Shown: one piece after another, positions 47,310 to 57,037 of the stretch | Numbering within the stretch: the first letter of the stretch is position 1 | Layout: every line of letters begins with the position of its first letter | DNA from: Ctena decussata | Taxonomy: Eukaryota > Mollusca > Bivalvia > Lucinida > Lucinidae | Assembly (NCBI GenBank): GCA_963989385.1 | Contig: OZ022501.1 | Coordinates: 98,130,979 to 98,194,978, forward strand | Direction: 5' to 3' | DNA length: 64,000 nucleotides | Position numbers and translations under genes: made by a program | Notes under the pieces: generated by a model | What the model saw: only the letters and a program-made list of their open reading frames with translations | What the model was told of the DNA's origin: nothing | The model's database searches: none

Positions 47310-47335
47310 GAAAAACAAACCAACTTCACCTTCCT

Positions 47336-47838
47336 TGATTTTAGGTATATTCTTACTACGACAAATTTTCCAAAAAAATATTCGAACATCAAGTTGCGAT
47401 AAAAACGCCTATGGCAACTAGTGTAGACCCAGATCAGACTGCTCCTCAGCAGTCTGATCAGGATCTTCTACTAAAACATAGAAAAATCTGAAAAAATAGA
47501 AAGACAAAAACACACAAAAAAACGATAAGAGAATAAATAAATTCCTTGATTTAGGGATGAGGTTTACGGAATTACCGTATTATTTCCAGCTGAAAATCAA
47601 CTGATTTGATTAGTGATGCAGACAAAATATTAGCTTCAAGGATCTAAAATCGATCAGAAAAACTTGTAGCACGGGGCTCTGAGGAACAGCATGGCAGTAA
47701 AATATAAAAAGCTTGTATAGCATATTTTTACCGTAAAAAATCTGAATATTGGGATTGACAGGTCTGAACAAACAGTGCAGACAGACCCAGATCAGACTGC
47801 TCCTAAGGAGCAGTCAGATCAAGGTCTACACTGTTTGC
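47336..47838 (+). repeat. Segmental duplicate, unit B, right part
   Basis: Starts with the second TGATTTTAG and continues GTATATTCTTACTACGACAA, matching unit A from 27298 onward through GAATTACCGTATTA, AATCAACTGATTTGATTAG, GTGATGCAGACAAAAT and GGCAGTAAAATATAAA, ending in hairpin H12. Confidence 0.85.
47769..47837. repeat. Hairpin module H12
   Basis: CAAACAGTGCAGAC ... GTCTACACTGTTTG with inner stem GACTGCTCC/GGAGCAGTC. A shortened relative lies at 47417-47467. After it, 47840-47960 repeats the CTGCATCTTT...GGTGTCCC block seen at 27140-27215 and 30364-30450. Confidence 0.75.
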
Positions 47839-47960
47839 CATACCGACTGCATCTTTTTGAAGCATTAATATTGCATTCTAAAACTAAATGTTCCAGTTAC
47901 AGCTAGGACAATTATGGTAATTATCTTAGGTGTCCCTGTGTTTTGAATTTTTACGATAAT

Positions 47961-48194
47961 TGAGCCGCGATACGACAAAAACCAGGCACTTGCGCCCCGC
48001 GAAGACTCAGATTAGCCTGGGCATGCGTACAATCTGATCAGACTCCTCGCTGTGCGCTGAAATGGAAGTTAAGGGTCTAAGCTACCCCCATGCGGATAGC
48101 GAGGACTCTGGTCGGACTGGGCGGATGCCCAGGCTGATATGAGTCTTCGCTGGGCTCAAATGCCACTTTGTTGGTTTTGTCGTGTCGCGGCTCA
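47961..48194. mobile_element. MITE-A copy 5
   Basis: Ends TGAGCCGCGATACGACAAAA and TTTTGTCGTGTCGCGGCTCA. It interrupts a third partial copy of the sequence found in units A and B. Confidence 0.8.
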
Positions 48195-48737
48195 GTTATA
48201 TCACAGGCACAGGAAAGACTGCTATATACTTCTGACTCGAAAACTCATACATTTCCATGACCCCACAATATCAGCCTAACTCTTAGGGGAAGCATTTCTC
48301 CAGTTTCATGTTTTCCTTCTTTCCCAATGAGGTCAACTCTTACAGGAAAGTTTTTGCTCCCGGAAAGCGCAAAGAAAGTCACCAAAGATGTTTACCTTTG
48401 CAAAAATTGGCGGAAACATGGAAGTTTTCCATACTTCTTGTGCTTTCTCGTGGGCGACGTTTACTATACCCTGTCAAAACAATTGAACAAGCATTACGTT
48501 AACAAGCACAATAAAGGTGTATCACGAGCATTTGCCTCTTTATAGCCGAATATGAGAAAAACAGAGAAATTTACATACACTTACAAAGTTTAATGATAAT
48601 AACTGAGAGTGAAATGCAAAACAATCCTTAATTGAAGATTAACTCCCTCATCCCCGCGGCCCCACCTCCAATCCCAAGGCGGAGCTTCTGTTTTCATCTT
48701 TATCACTTTATTATTTGTTTTCTGAAGATCTAAAGAA
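48195..48737. other. Spacer with interspersed repeat E-like segment
   Basis: About 48270-48420 resembles repeat E. Two overlapping ORFs of 64 and 72 codons lie here in different frames. They show no recognised family and end without splice support. Confidence 0.4.
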
Positions 48738-49335
48738 GAAATAAAATTTCTATTCTATTCTATCCCATAACCTTACTAGGTCGTTGGGGCACCACAGATG
48801 ACTTAGAAACAATCCCTTTCCACCTTGCCCTGTTTTCAGCTGCCCTAGTTAAAGGGGCAAAATCCATCCCTGTCCACTCTTTAATATTGGCTTCCCACCT
48901 CTTCTTCTGTCTACCTCTTCTTCCTTTTCCTTTCACTATGCCCTGTAGAATCGTCTTTGCTAAACCAGAAGACCTTGAGACGTGGCCAAACCACCTTAGT
49001 TTCCGTTTCTTGACCAGCGTCAGGAGTTCATCATATTCTCCAATGGCTGCTTGAATCTTCATTGGTTATATGGTCCTTGTACGAAATGTTCAGTAACCTC
49101 CCGTAGCATCTCATCTCAAAGGCCTGCGTTCTCTTCTCTAGCTCTGTTGTCAAGTCCCACGATTCACAGGCATACAGAAATAGGGAACTTTGATCCAAGA
49201 GATATGTTGTTATCTCTCCAAATTGGTTTCAGCTTGGTAAGAGCTGAAGTGGCTTGCGCAATCCTTGAGAGAACCTCCTGTTTTGAGCCATCATCTGAGA
49301 CAACTGCTCCAAGAAATAAAATAGTGTGATAATTA
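48738..49335 (-). pseudogene. LINE 3' fragment (reverse transcriptase ORF C-terminus)
   Basis: The minus-strand frame 48760-49062 encodes the familiar extreme C-terminus of non-LTR retrotransposon ORF2 proteins: KKRKLRWFGHVSRSSG, a TILQG block, and a basic GRRGRQKKRWEANIKEWTG segment. Further upstream in minus-strand sense the same protein continues in shifted frames (ACESWDLTTELEKR, and LGAVVSDDGSKQEVLSRIAQ near 49300), so at least one frameshift separates it. Everything before about 49335 is missing: this is a typical 5'-truncated copy. Its 3' end at about 48738-48765 is a short TAGAA-type tail, as in several non-LTR clades. Clade (RTE, CR1 or Jockey-like) cannot be fixed from this fragment. 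Confidence 0.8.
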
Positions 49336-49446
49336 AAGTTATTTGGTGTTCTGGTTTTTATGTTGAGGCTATTTGGCGACCAATTACCTGTTTACTTAGG
49401 CATCTGAGGCCGTATTTATAAAACGACTTAAGTGGTTGCTATACTG

Positions 49447-49585
49447 TTGCTAAGGCTAAATTTCTTTGGAGGAGATTCCCTACAACTATGAAATTTGCTC
49501 TGGAGGAAAGTCTTACAAAGACTGTTCCTCCAGACCAAATTTCATAGTTGTAGGGAATCTCCTTTAAAGATATTTAGCCTTAGCA
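49447..49585. repeat. Long palindrome, about 139 bp
   Basis: Arms GAGGAGATTCCCTACAACTA...ATGAAATTTG and inverted partner around an inner pair CTGGAGGAAAGTCT/AGACTGTTCCTCCAG. It would extrude as a cruciform or fold as a hairpin if transcribed. Confidence 0.85.
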
Positions 49586-49736
49586 ACCCCTAATGCTAGT
49601 GTCACACATTGGCGTATCAGCTTGAGTACGTACGGCGTATCCGGATACGTGGCAGTAAGAAAGGAACGCCACAGCATCGCCACAGCAACGAAAGCTTACG
49701 TAGTTGATACGCAGCACGATCTCCTTGTACGCCAGG

Positions 49737-49778
49737 GTGCGGCGATTTTTTCAAACCGGTTTGAAAAAATCGCCGCAC
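49737..49778. repeat. Perfect 42-bp palindrome, no spacer
   Basis: GTGCGGCGATTTTTTCAAAC followed by CC and then GG, and the exact reverse complement: 21 bases per arm and zero loop. It lies in the left arm of FB3. Confidence 0.97.
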
Positions 49779-50281
49779 GTACGTAGCACCTTTGATACGC
49801 CATACATACGTCACACGAACGCCGTAAAAGCGAAGACAACGCAGCAGTGACGCAGCGGGTACGTAGCGTGATCGCTTGGTACGCCATGGAAACGCGTACG
49901 GTGTAACTGTGGCGTACGTATGGCGTATAAAGCGTTTTCACTGCGTACCTACGGCGTTCTTTTCTTATCTATAGAGTATCAGGTGCGAATGAATGACGTA
50001 TATTATGCTTCTATGGAGTATCGTGGCGTATGAACTGCGTACGAACTGCGTACGGACTGCGCACCTTGCGCTGTTGTGGCGTTGCCGCTGCGTAGGTGTT
50101 ACGTTGTCAATTTAGTTTCGGCGTTGCATGAGTACCTAATACGTCAACACGACGATCATAGGCAGAGGACACATTTTTCTTGTTTGTTTTCATTCTTTTC
50201 ATAGTCATGGACCTTGAAGATCCACTTTCTCCAGTACTGAAGAAGGGAGCTATTAACTCGGTCTTTCACCATCTAATCCCT

Positions 50282-51020
50282 ATTTATAAATATCATTAAT
50301 TTGATTAATGGATGTCCATTATTCGAATAAGTGATATCCATAACTCAGCCTATCTATTAATATCACAATTCAATTAATAAATATCCATAATTCGAATCAT
50401 GCATATCTTTAAATGGCCTGAATATCCATAATTTGAACGATGGATATCCAAAATTTGCATCAGTGATATCAATAAACCGAACTGAATCGATGAAATCCAT
50501 ACCTCGAATTATACTATGGATAGCCATAAGCCATAAATCACCGTAGAGGCTTGTTATTTAAACAGTATTTGCAAAGACGAATTATTGATACCCATATTTC
50601 TAATAAGTGATCATCCATAAATAGGCCAAACTTTTGACATCCACAATCCGATTCATAAACATCACTTATTCTTATTATGGATCATCTAAATTATAAGTGG
50701 ATATCACTGCTTTGAATAAAGAATATCACTAACTGGACTTATTGAAATCCATTACTCGAACTAGTGAATCCATAAATTTGCAGAGTTATGGATATCCACG
50801 ATTCGATGCATAACTCGAAAAAGTGATATCCATAATTCTAATCAGTGATATCCATCAATATTTTAGATGATGGGGTATCTATAATTAGAATTATGGACAT
50901 CCATAGTTCGACCCATGGATATCCATAATAATTAGGGAAACTCATAAATAATTATGAATATCACTTATTCGGATAATGGATATCACTTTCTCGAATTATG
51001 GATGTCCATACGTTTGATCG
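50282..51020. repeat. GATATC-rich degenerate array in FB3 centre
   Basis: Repeated words GATATCCATAA(T/C)TCGAA, AGTGATATCCATAA and TGGATATCA in both orientations, with unit lengths of roughly 25-35 bases. Because GATATC and TTCGAA are palindromic, strand identity is ambiguous. Confidence 0.8.
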
Positions 51021-51085
51021 ATATCTGTAAATAGGGAATATGTAGTAAAACGGCACCCCATAGGTCCTGGCCTCTTTGTCCCCTG

Positions 51086-51229
51086 TTAGGTTGACTGCTG
51101 TCTCAGACTCAGCTGCTGCTGGATCTCAGTGATGACAGCTGATTGTTTCCGAAGGTCTGTCTCTGTGGGTGCAGCCGATTTTCCCCGTTCCTGAGTGCTT
51201 CTTGGGCGTGACTTCTTGGGGGCGGGCAT
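51086..51229 (-). CDS. 47-codon ORF in FB3 centre (unknown)
   Basis: Starts MPAPKKSRPRSTQERGKSAA and continues through a Gln-rich helix-like stretch (ITEIQQQLSLRQQ) to TAA at 51086-51088. Codon use and GC content differ from the surrounding AT-rich array, and the basic N-terminus looks like a nuclear or DNA-binding tail. It could be a relic of an element-encoded protein (for example a first exon) or of a captured host gene. No family is recognised. Confidence 0.3.
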   Translation of the reverse strand: MPAPKKSRPRSTQERGKSAAPTETDLRKQSAVITEIQQQLSLRQQST

Positions 51230-51606
51230 AATGTTTTGCTAGTGACTTGCAGTGACTGCCTTTGAAAGAAAAAAGCAGTGCAGAGCACAGGAACATTTAG
51301 ACACAGCTGTTTACGCCGCTAGTACGCAGTAGCTACGTTGCATTTAAAAATGAAACGCCGTGCCAACGCAACAGTTACGCCACAGCAACGCATTATACGC
51401 CACACATACGCCACGCATACGCCTCAGATACGCCAAAGGTACGTCGCAAAATCGTCACACATACGCCGTGCACTAGAATTTGCATAAAATACGCCACAGT
51501 TCTTCGCGATCGACACGCGTATGTAATTTTTAAGAAATACGCCGCTGATACGTAATAGTGTGACACTAGCATAAGCAACGACTTAAGTGGCTTTATAAAT
51601 ACGGCC

Positions 51607-53764
51607 CCAGGAGACAGTTTCGTAGGATTGGACGGACACACGGCGCCAAGTGTGTGCAACTATGGTTACGTACCGTTGAGCCACTTGGGTAACGTCGATA
51701 CGAGAATTGAACAGAACAGAACAGAACAGTTTCGTAGGTGGCAGTGACAATAAAGAGAATATTTCTGTATACAGAGGTCCAAAACGGCATGGTTGCTGTT
51801 ATAAATTGAAATCTATGACTACTTTACACCAATTTAGAGTTTTAGAATAAACAGCTGTGTCAACTGAAGGGAAATTCGAGATTAAATTCCAGCTGCAATG
51901 TCCGTTGGAAGGTCAAGGTCAGGGCGGCTTGTTCAAACTGCAGTAGATGATTTCCGGCTGTGAAAATTGCCCTTTTTCTTTAGGATTACTGAAAAAGTTT
52001 CGTGGTCGTGAGCATTGACTGATGAAGGTACCTGAATATGCATTAGATGCTGGTGGCTGACCGATAGAGTTTTGCAGTGGTACAAACTGATGTTCAGTCA
52101 GGGCTCTTTTCATGTTAGAAATAGTGGGTGGGGTACATGCTGATTTATGACTGGCAGTTTATGCACGGCTGTAGGTGGTTTCTTTATATCATGTTCAGTT
52201 TTTGCTAACCATTGGAGCACTTTGTGACAGTAACCACATGCTCGGGCTGATACAGGTATATGTTATGTAGGTTAAAAAATTGTAAGGGGTCATGACCAGG
52301 AAACACGATATTTTACTGTCCCCTGATGCCTCAGATTTCTTCATGTTGTGTCCGAAATTTAGTGACATGACGTGCTGTTTTCTATTCTTCCCCTGTTTGG
52401 TGCTGTGGCAGGGTTGTGGATCATGTCAGTTCCGGGGTATTTCTTTATACACTTTCTATGATTATGAACAAATTGTCCATCCAGTCAAATGATTGTTTCT
52501 CCAGACTGTTCCATGTGTCTCTGGTGCGTATTATATAGTGTTCGTGACAAATCCAAAGACTTAGTTGCAGAGAATAGAATCAGAAAATAAAAGAAAAAAA
52601 AGGTTGTGGTTAATTAAGGCTGTGTTTGATAGGATAATAGGATAAAACCGTATCGTCTATCCTTTTCAATAACAAGCTTAAGGTTAGCTGAAATCAATTC
52701 CACTTTCATAAATCAGACTTGGCAAATGTAATTTCATTTCGCAGAGACATTTCAAGAGTTTCTTGTCTTCTTTTCTCTTTCTTTTAAATGGATTTCAGCA
52801 CGCAAACAAGATACTACTGGCCAGTGACCATATGCATTTCATTTCTATTGTATATCTGCAAAGCCATGTCAGAAAGCCAAAGACATAAATAATACATTTA
52901 TCGTGCATATGCTGCAAAATGCACCTGATAACAGCGGTATGATAACATGATGTGATATGTTACTTCAGAATTGCGCTTGCGCGAATGTTATCAGGCGATG
53001 CCTACAGAAGCGATCTCAGAAGACGATTGGCTACATACTGACGTTGGCCGTGATAACAACGTTCGATTGGTTAAATGACGTCACCGACTTACATCATAAT
53101 GCATTCGCGACGTCAACAAGTTCAAACAAAACTGCGTTTACTTTTCTTTTGTTTGACACTCTTTACACCTGAAAATATTCTAATGATGCATGATAAATAG
53201 AACACCATGTAAGTCTCTTTTTATATCAGGCTCGACCAGAAACACGTCGGACTGGCTCGGCAAGCCTCACCATTCCTACGCTGTTTCTGGTCTCGCCTGA
53301 TAAACTTGATATCATAAGACACTAACACGGTATTCTCTATTTGAATGTTTTTTTCACCATTTTCACAAAGAGATACAACTTTTGTGACTTCCTCTTTACC
53401 TACTTCAATAACGACCATACTGGTACATGAAAACTTCAACAAAATTGCTGTGTCAGCCGAGTTTAAACTGCTCATGGAGTACCCTTGGGCTTTGCAAAAA
53501 TTATTGGGGACCGGCTTTAACTTGAGATGGCACGCATGATTGTATATTTAAGGCAGTCATTCTAATGACAACCCTTCCGCTTTCCCCACACCCCCTGCCC
53601 CCATCACACGCGAACACACACACAACTGACTGAATAATTGACTTTATACTGTCATTTTTATCGTTTCTTTATCGGACTAATGGAATTGTGTAATTATCTT
53701 TCGATCGACAAAATACAATGCAAACAGGAACAGAAAAATTGAAAAAAAAAAGCAGCTGGTTCTG
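51607..53764. other. Spacer without recognised gene
   Basis: A GAACA microsatellite at 51709-51729 could be a retroelement tail. ORFs of 60-85 codons (for example 53221-53475, minus) are unrecognised. The stretch around 53355-53400 contains a CAACTTTTGTGACTTCC motif that recurs near 55230 and 57560. Confidence 0.35.
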
Positions 53765-54591
53765 ATTCGCAAGTCCATGTGCTCCTCTTGTGGCCGATTT
53801 GTTTTTATTTTGTTATGAAAGAGATTTCATGACTTCTCTTTCTGTTGATAATCAAGCAGATATCATTGAGGCATTTAACTCAACGTCTAGATATTTAGAC
53901 GATCTTCTGAATATTGATAATCCTTATTTTGAAAGCATGGTTAACCAAATTTACCCACCTGAACTTAAATTGAATAAAGCTAATACTTCAGATACCGAGG
54001 CCCCCCTTTTTGGATTTACATCTATCTATTTCTAACGGTTTTGTATCTTCTAAAATTTATGATAAACGTGATGACTTTGACTTTGATATAGTTAATTTTC
54101 CATTTTTGGATGGTGACGTTCCACGTCGTCCCTCTTATGGAGTGTATATTTCTCAACTTATAAGATTTGCTAGAGTGTGTAGTCATGTAGATGACTTTAA
54201 TGCTCGTAATAAATGTTTAACTGCTAAACTTCTTCAACAGGGCTATCGGTATCATAAGCTTAGAAAGGCTTTTTCTAAATTCTATCGCAGACACCATGAA
54301 TTGGTTTCAAAATTTGATGTCGGATTAAAATTTCTTTTACACCAAGGCCTATCGGAACCAGAATTTTATGGTGACTTAGTATACAAATTCAAAAAGATTA
54401 AGGGTAGGACTGATTTTTCTGATCAATTCCGAAAAATAATAATACGTCACAAACGTATTGGCTATAATTTAAATGTTATGCGACAGTCTGCATGCTTAGT
54501 GATTAACCCAATCACGGTTGATAGCTTTGCTGCACTCTTTAATTGCACACCGGGGGATCGGTCGTCAGACTCTATGATGGCCCCGACCTAA
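53765..54591 (+). pseudogene. Penelope-like reverse transcriptase, 5'-truncated and frameshifted
   Basis: Sequence begins in the middle of an RT domain (CAPLVADLFLFCYERDFM, the motif-B region). It contains the palm active-site motif SRYLDDLLNIDNPYF with YLDD, and continues through the thumb (KIYDKRDDFDFDIVNFPF, RPSYGVYISQLIRFARVCSH) to a C-terminal segment ending near CTPGDRSSDSM at 54591. This layout belongs to a widespread animal retroelement RT lineage that I assign, with moderate certainty, to Penelope-like elements. A frameshift in a C/T homopolymer at 54001-54012 separates the two frames, and the fingers and everything upstream are missing. A GIY-YIG endonuclease is not visible. The 194-codon second frame is otherwise well preserved, suggesting a fairly young insertion. 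Confidence 0.75.
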
Positions 54592-55230
54592 AGCTATATA
54601 TTTTAGTTGGTTGGGACCGGAGCCTTTTTGTCTGTTGCTTGGTCCACCGGGGCTCAACTGGTGACCTTCTTTTGCTTCAGATTTCCAGTGGGGTTGTTTG
54701 GCAGGACAGGGATCTCCACCTGTCAGACGGCCCGTTGTATCTGTTGAGTCCTCGTCTTTGCTTCTTCATGGTGTTGAAATTTGATTTATGTGTTTACCGT
54801 GATGATTCATTGACGAGTTAGAGGGTTATCATGCGAACCGAACAACCAACTAAATGTTTTGTACCACTTCAGAAACTGAGGGTGAGGTTGGGCCTGTAAA
54901 ATCGATTTAAGCCCCCCAGTAATTCATTACTGACCGTTCCAAGGCGGTAGTTCTGTTGTGGTTCTTTGTTGCCTGTTTTTGGTGTCAGAGTTTATGTGAT
55001 GTTTTACCTTATGTATGTTATTATTATTTTTGGTTCGGTTTGGGTTGCTGAGTGGCCACCTTTTGGGAACAAGCTGCTCACTCGGTTGGCCATATGTTCT
55101 CTGTATCTTGATTATTTGTAATCTTAGTTGTTTCCAACTATGGTTTGAGGGCTGGATTTGGATTTTGATTGTTTCAGTTCCTGGTCTTTGCATACTTTTT
55201 ACTTTTCTTCGCCTTATTTAACAGGGAAAC
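54592..55230 (+). other. 3' region of the Penelope-like element
   Basis: Non-coding GT-rich sequence following the RT. It shares TGTAAAATCGATTTAA and ACTGACCGTTCCAAGG with 23728-23832. The element's true 3' end is uncertain; about 55220-55230 is the likely limit. Confidence 0.5.
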
Positions 55231-56051
55231 AACTTTTGCGACTTCCGGCTTGCCTGGCTGATTTTTCCCTTTCAAGTGAATCTTTAATCTTAAAGGTCAG
55301 AATATCGCTTTTTTGACCCGCGTTAATCGATTGTTACGAGCGTTTTCGATTGCCGCCTACCCGATGTAATTTAGAAGGGAAGCAAGACTATAAGTGGCAA
55401 TGGTGGATGTCAGTAGTATCATGGTATATTTTATTTCAACTTCAGTGAGCTGTAAATTGCAGATTCTGTTGATTGCTGGCTGAACTTGCGGAGGCCGAAA
55501 CTCTCCAGGAAAAAAAACAAAGAGTGAGCAGTTGATCAAAATTGTTACCATTATTCCCCCGTTTACAAACATTATATTTATCTTTGCTGCAATGCGTGGG
55601 AATATTTGGTTATAATGTGTTTGTATGTATGTCGTGGTAAAATATCGAGTATCCTACATTTCTCATTATATGTATCGCCTGATAATGATGAGGGAAATGG
55701 ACATTATGATTTTATAAGTTTGTGCCTAAATAAATTCCTTTTGACTTTGACTTTGGTAATGGTCAAGGTGTGCTAATACGGAGAAGTTATATGGCAATTT
55801 TATTGACCGTTGTATCATTTTTCAGTAAACAATATGTTATCAAAGCAATTTTTCATTGATTTTGGTCTATCCCAGATATATTGAGCTTAGTGCTGGCTTA
55901 GATTGATCTGCCGTATTACTCTCTATATTCGGCCAATGATGTCTGAGGAAATGTAGAGCACTCAGATCAGACTAATTCTGGTCTGATCTGAGCTGTATAT
56001 TATCAAACAGATAATATGCTCAACTACATTATCGGACAGAGGATTAACACA
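55231..56051. other. Spacer with a possible LINE 3' tail
   Basis: GTGCCTAAATAAATTCCTTT followed by TGACTTTGACTTTGG (about 55722-55756) looks like a polyadenylation signal and short tandem tail of a non-LTR element, but no coding part precedes it. Confidence 0.4.
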
Positions 56052-56140
56052 GCAGGCACACAAGGTTGAATCAACGTTCAACGTCACGACGTTGTTTCAA
56101 GGTTGAATCAACGTTGATTCAACCATGTGTGCCCGGTGGG
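56052..56140. repeat. TTGAATCAACG palindromic repeat (copy 2)
   Basis: CAGGCACACAAGGTTGAATC ... GATTCAACCATGTGTGCCCG around the centre GTCACGACG. Same family as 16414-16510. Confidence 0.65.
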
Positions 56141-56356
56141 GAAGTTAATCAAGACTTGGGTTGTTCGCCAACATTTTGCACCTGATAGAAGACATGGCTA
56201 TGGGATAGTCTGGTTTAGGAGATGGATGAAGTAAAAACAATGCCGTGTATCTCTTTCATTTGTTAACCCTTAATGACGACAAAATTCACGTCTTTCAGAA
56301 TTTCAAAAAACGTTTCGCCCAAGTGATATCATATTGAGAATTCGAACTCTAGACGG

Positions 56357-56421
56357 CAATCAGTGTAGATCCAGATGAGGTGGCTCATTGTGAGCCACCC
56401 CATCTGGACCTACACTGTTTG
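56357..56421. repeat. Hairpin module H13
   Basis: The best example of the family: CAGTGTAGATCCAGATGAGG and inverted partner with inner stem GGTGGCTCA/TGAGCCACC and almost no loop. It is preceded by TGATATCATATTGAGAATTC, the same lead-in as at 21450 and 26785. Confidence 0.85.
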
Positions 56422-57037
56422 CTTTAATTTTTGGCGCTTTAAGGGTTAAGTACGCTCAGAAAATATGCTTCCTAGCGACAGCTCTAATGTACTCTCTCAA
56501 TTTTCTCGTTCAGTTTATAAGACTTGCAATTGTTCGACAGGACATTTTGAGAAGATGTGAGAAGAAGCTACGAGAGTGCAGAAATGTGCAAGATGGGCAT
56601 GGTAATGCGTTATTTTACATACATGTATTTCCAGGATTTGTCTCGTATTATCTTTATTGGTGAGGATTTGCGACAAATTTCATTCGCATAATTATTTTAT
56701 TCTTATAGCACCATCCCTAGATACCCAAATCATTAGCAAGAGATACCCTGTACGTACAAGAACTACACTTGGTATCGTGCTATTAGAGAAAGAGAGCGTG
56801 GTTCATCCGCCGTGATGGTCGATACGGTCCACGGGCTAAAAACTCGTGGTTATCTCTGCGTACAGGCGGACGAACCATGCTCTATCTAAAATTTATTTTG
56901 TCTTTAGCCTCTTTCATACTGGTTCAGAATTGTCCCATTCTAAAATAGTTGTTCTAAATATTGGAACACTTCAAACATTCACTGTCATAAACTTTGAACA
57001 TGCTGAGTTTACTATCCAGTTAACTAGTTTTGTACTG
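56422..57037. other. Spacer with a small inverted repeat
   Basis: Positions 56793-56883 have arms AGAGCGTGGTTCATCCGCC and GGCGGACGAACCATGCTCT around about 50 bases, a MITE-sized inverted repeat. No gene seen. Confidence 0.5.

Larger units (their letters stand above)
30546..47335. mobile_element. FB1: 16.79-kb giant foldback element with satellite arms
   Basis: Termini are AGGAAGGTGAAGTTAGTTTG on the left and its inverted copy with one difference on the right, each running into a CGTTTTTCGCTTTT repeat. A perfect 9-bp direct flank, TGATTTTAG, lies outside each end (30537-30545 and 47336-47344), and unit A supplies the empty site. Arm order, outside to inside: unique end (about 26 bp), 14-bp repeat (about 150 bp), satellite of about 52-bp monomers (5.7 kb left, 4.4 kb right). 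The 6.3-kb loop has no recognised transposase, so the element is presumably non-autonomous. Tandem-repeat arms and a 9-bp duplication recall Drosophila FB elements; a 9-bp duplication is also typical of MULEs. Confidence 0.85.
49594..51571. mobile_element. FB3: 1.98-kb foldback-like element
   Basis: Ends TGCTAGTGTCACAC and inverted GTGTGACACTAGCA, directly flanked by TAA on both sides (49591-49593 and 51572-51574), a 3-bp duplication like that of FB2. The outer arms (49594-50120 and 51312-51571) are degenerate tandem repeats of GTACGGCGTA / TACGCCACA words in opposite orientation. The centre has a GATATC-rich array (50282-51020) and a short unique block with a 47-codon ORF. The target is inside the GGCCGTATTTATAAA element. 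Confidence 0.7.
49408..51606. mobile_element. Inverted-repeat element hosting FB3
   Basis: Left end GGCCGTATTTATAAAACGAC and right end, read inward, GGCCGTATTTATAAAGCCAC continue into ACTTAAGT. Near the left end, 49447-49585 is itself a long palindrome (GGAGATTCCCTACAACTATG and complement). FB3 occupies most of the interior, so the original element was only about 220 bp, MITE-sized. No target duplication was found. Confidence 0.6.

Noticed and set aside
47055..47421. Lys/Arg-rich and Phe/Arg-rich ORFs on both strands
   Set aside because: They derive from the 14-bp FB1 subterminal repeat.
49051..49329. 92-codon plus-strand ORF
   Set aside because: It is the antisense of the LINE ORF2 fragment, which is recognisable on the minus strand.
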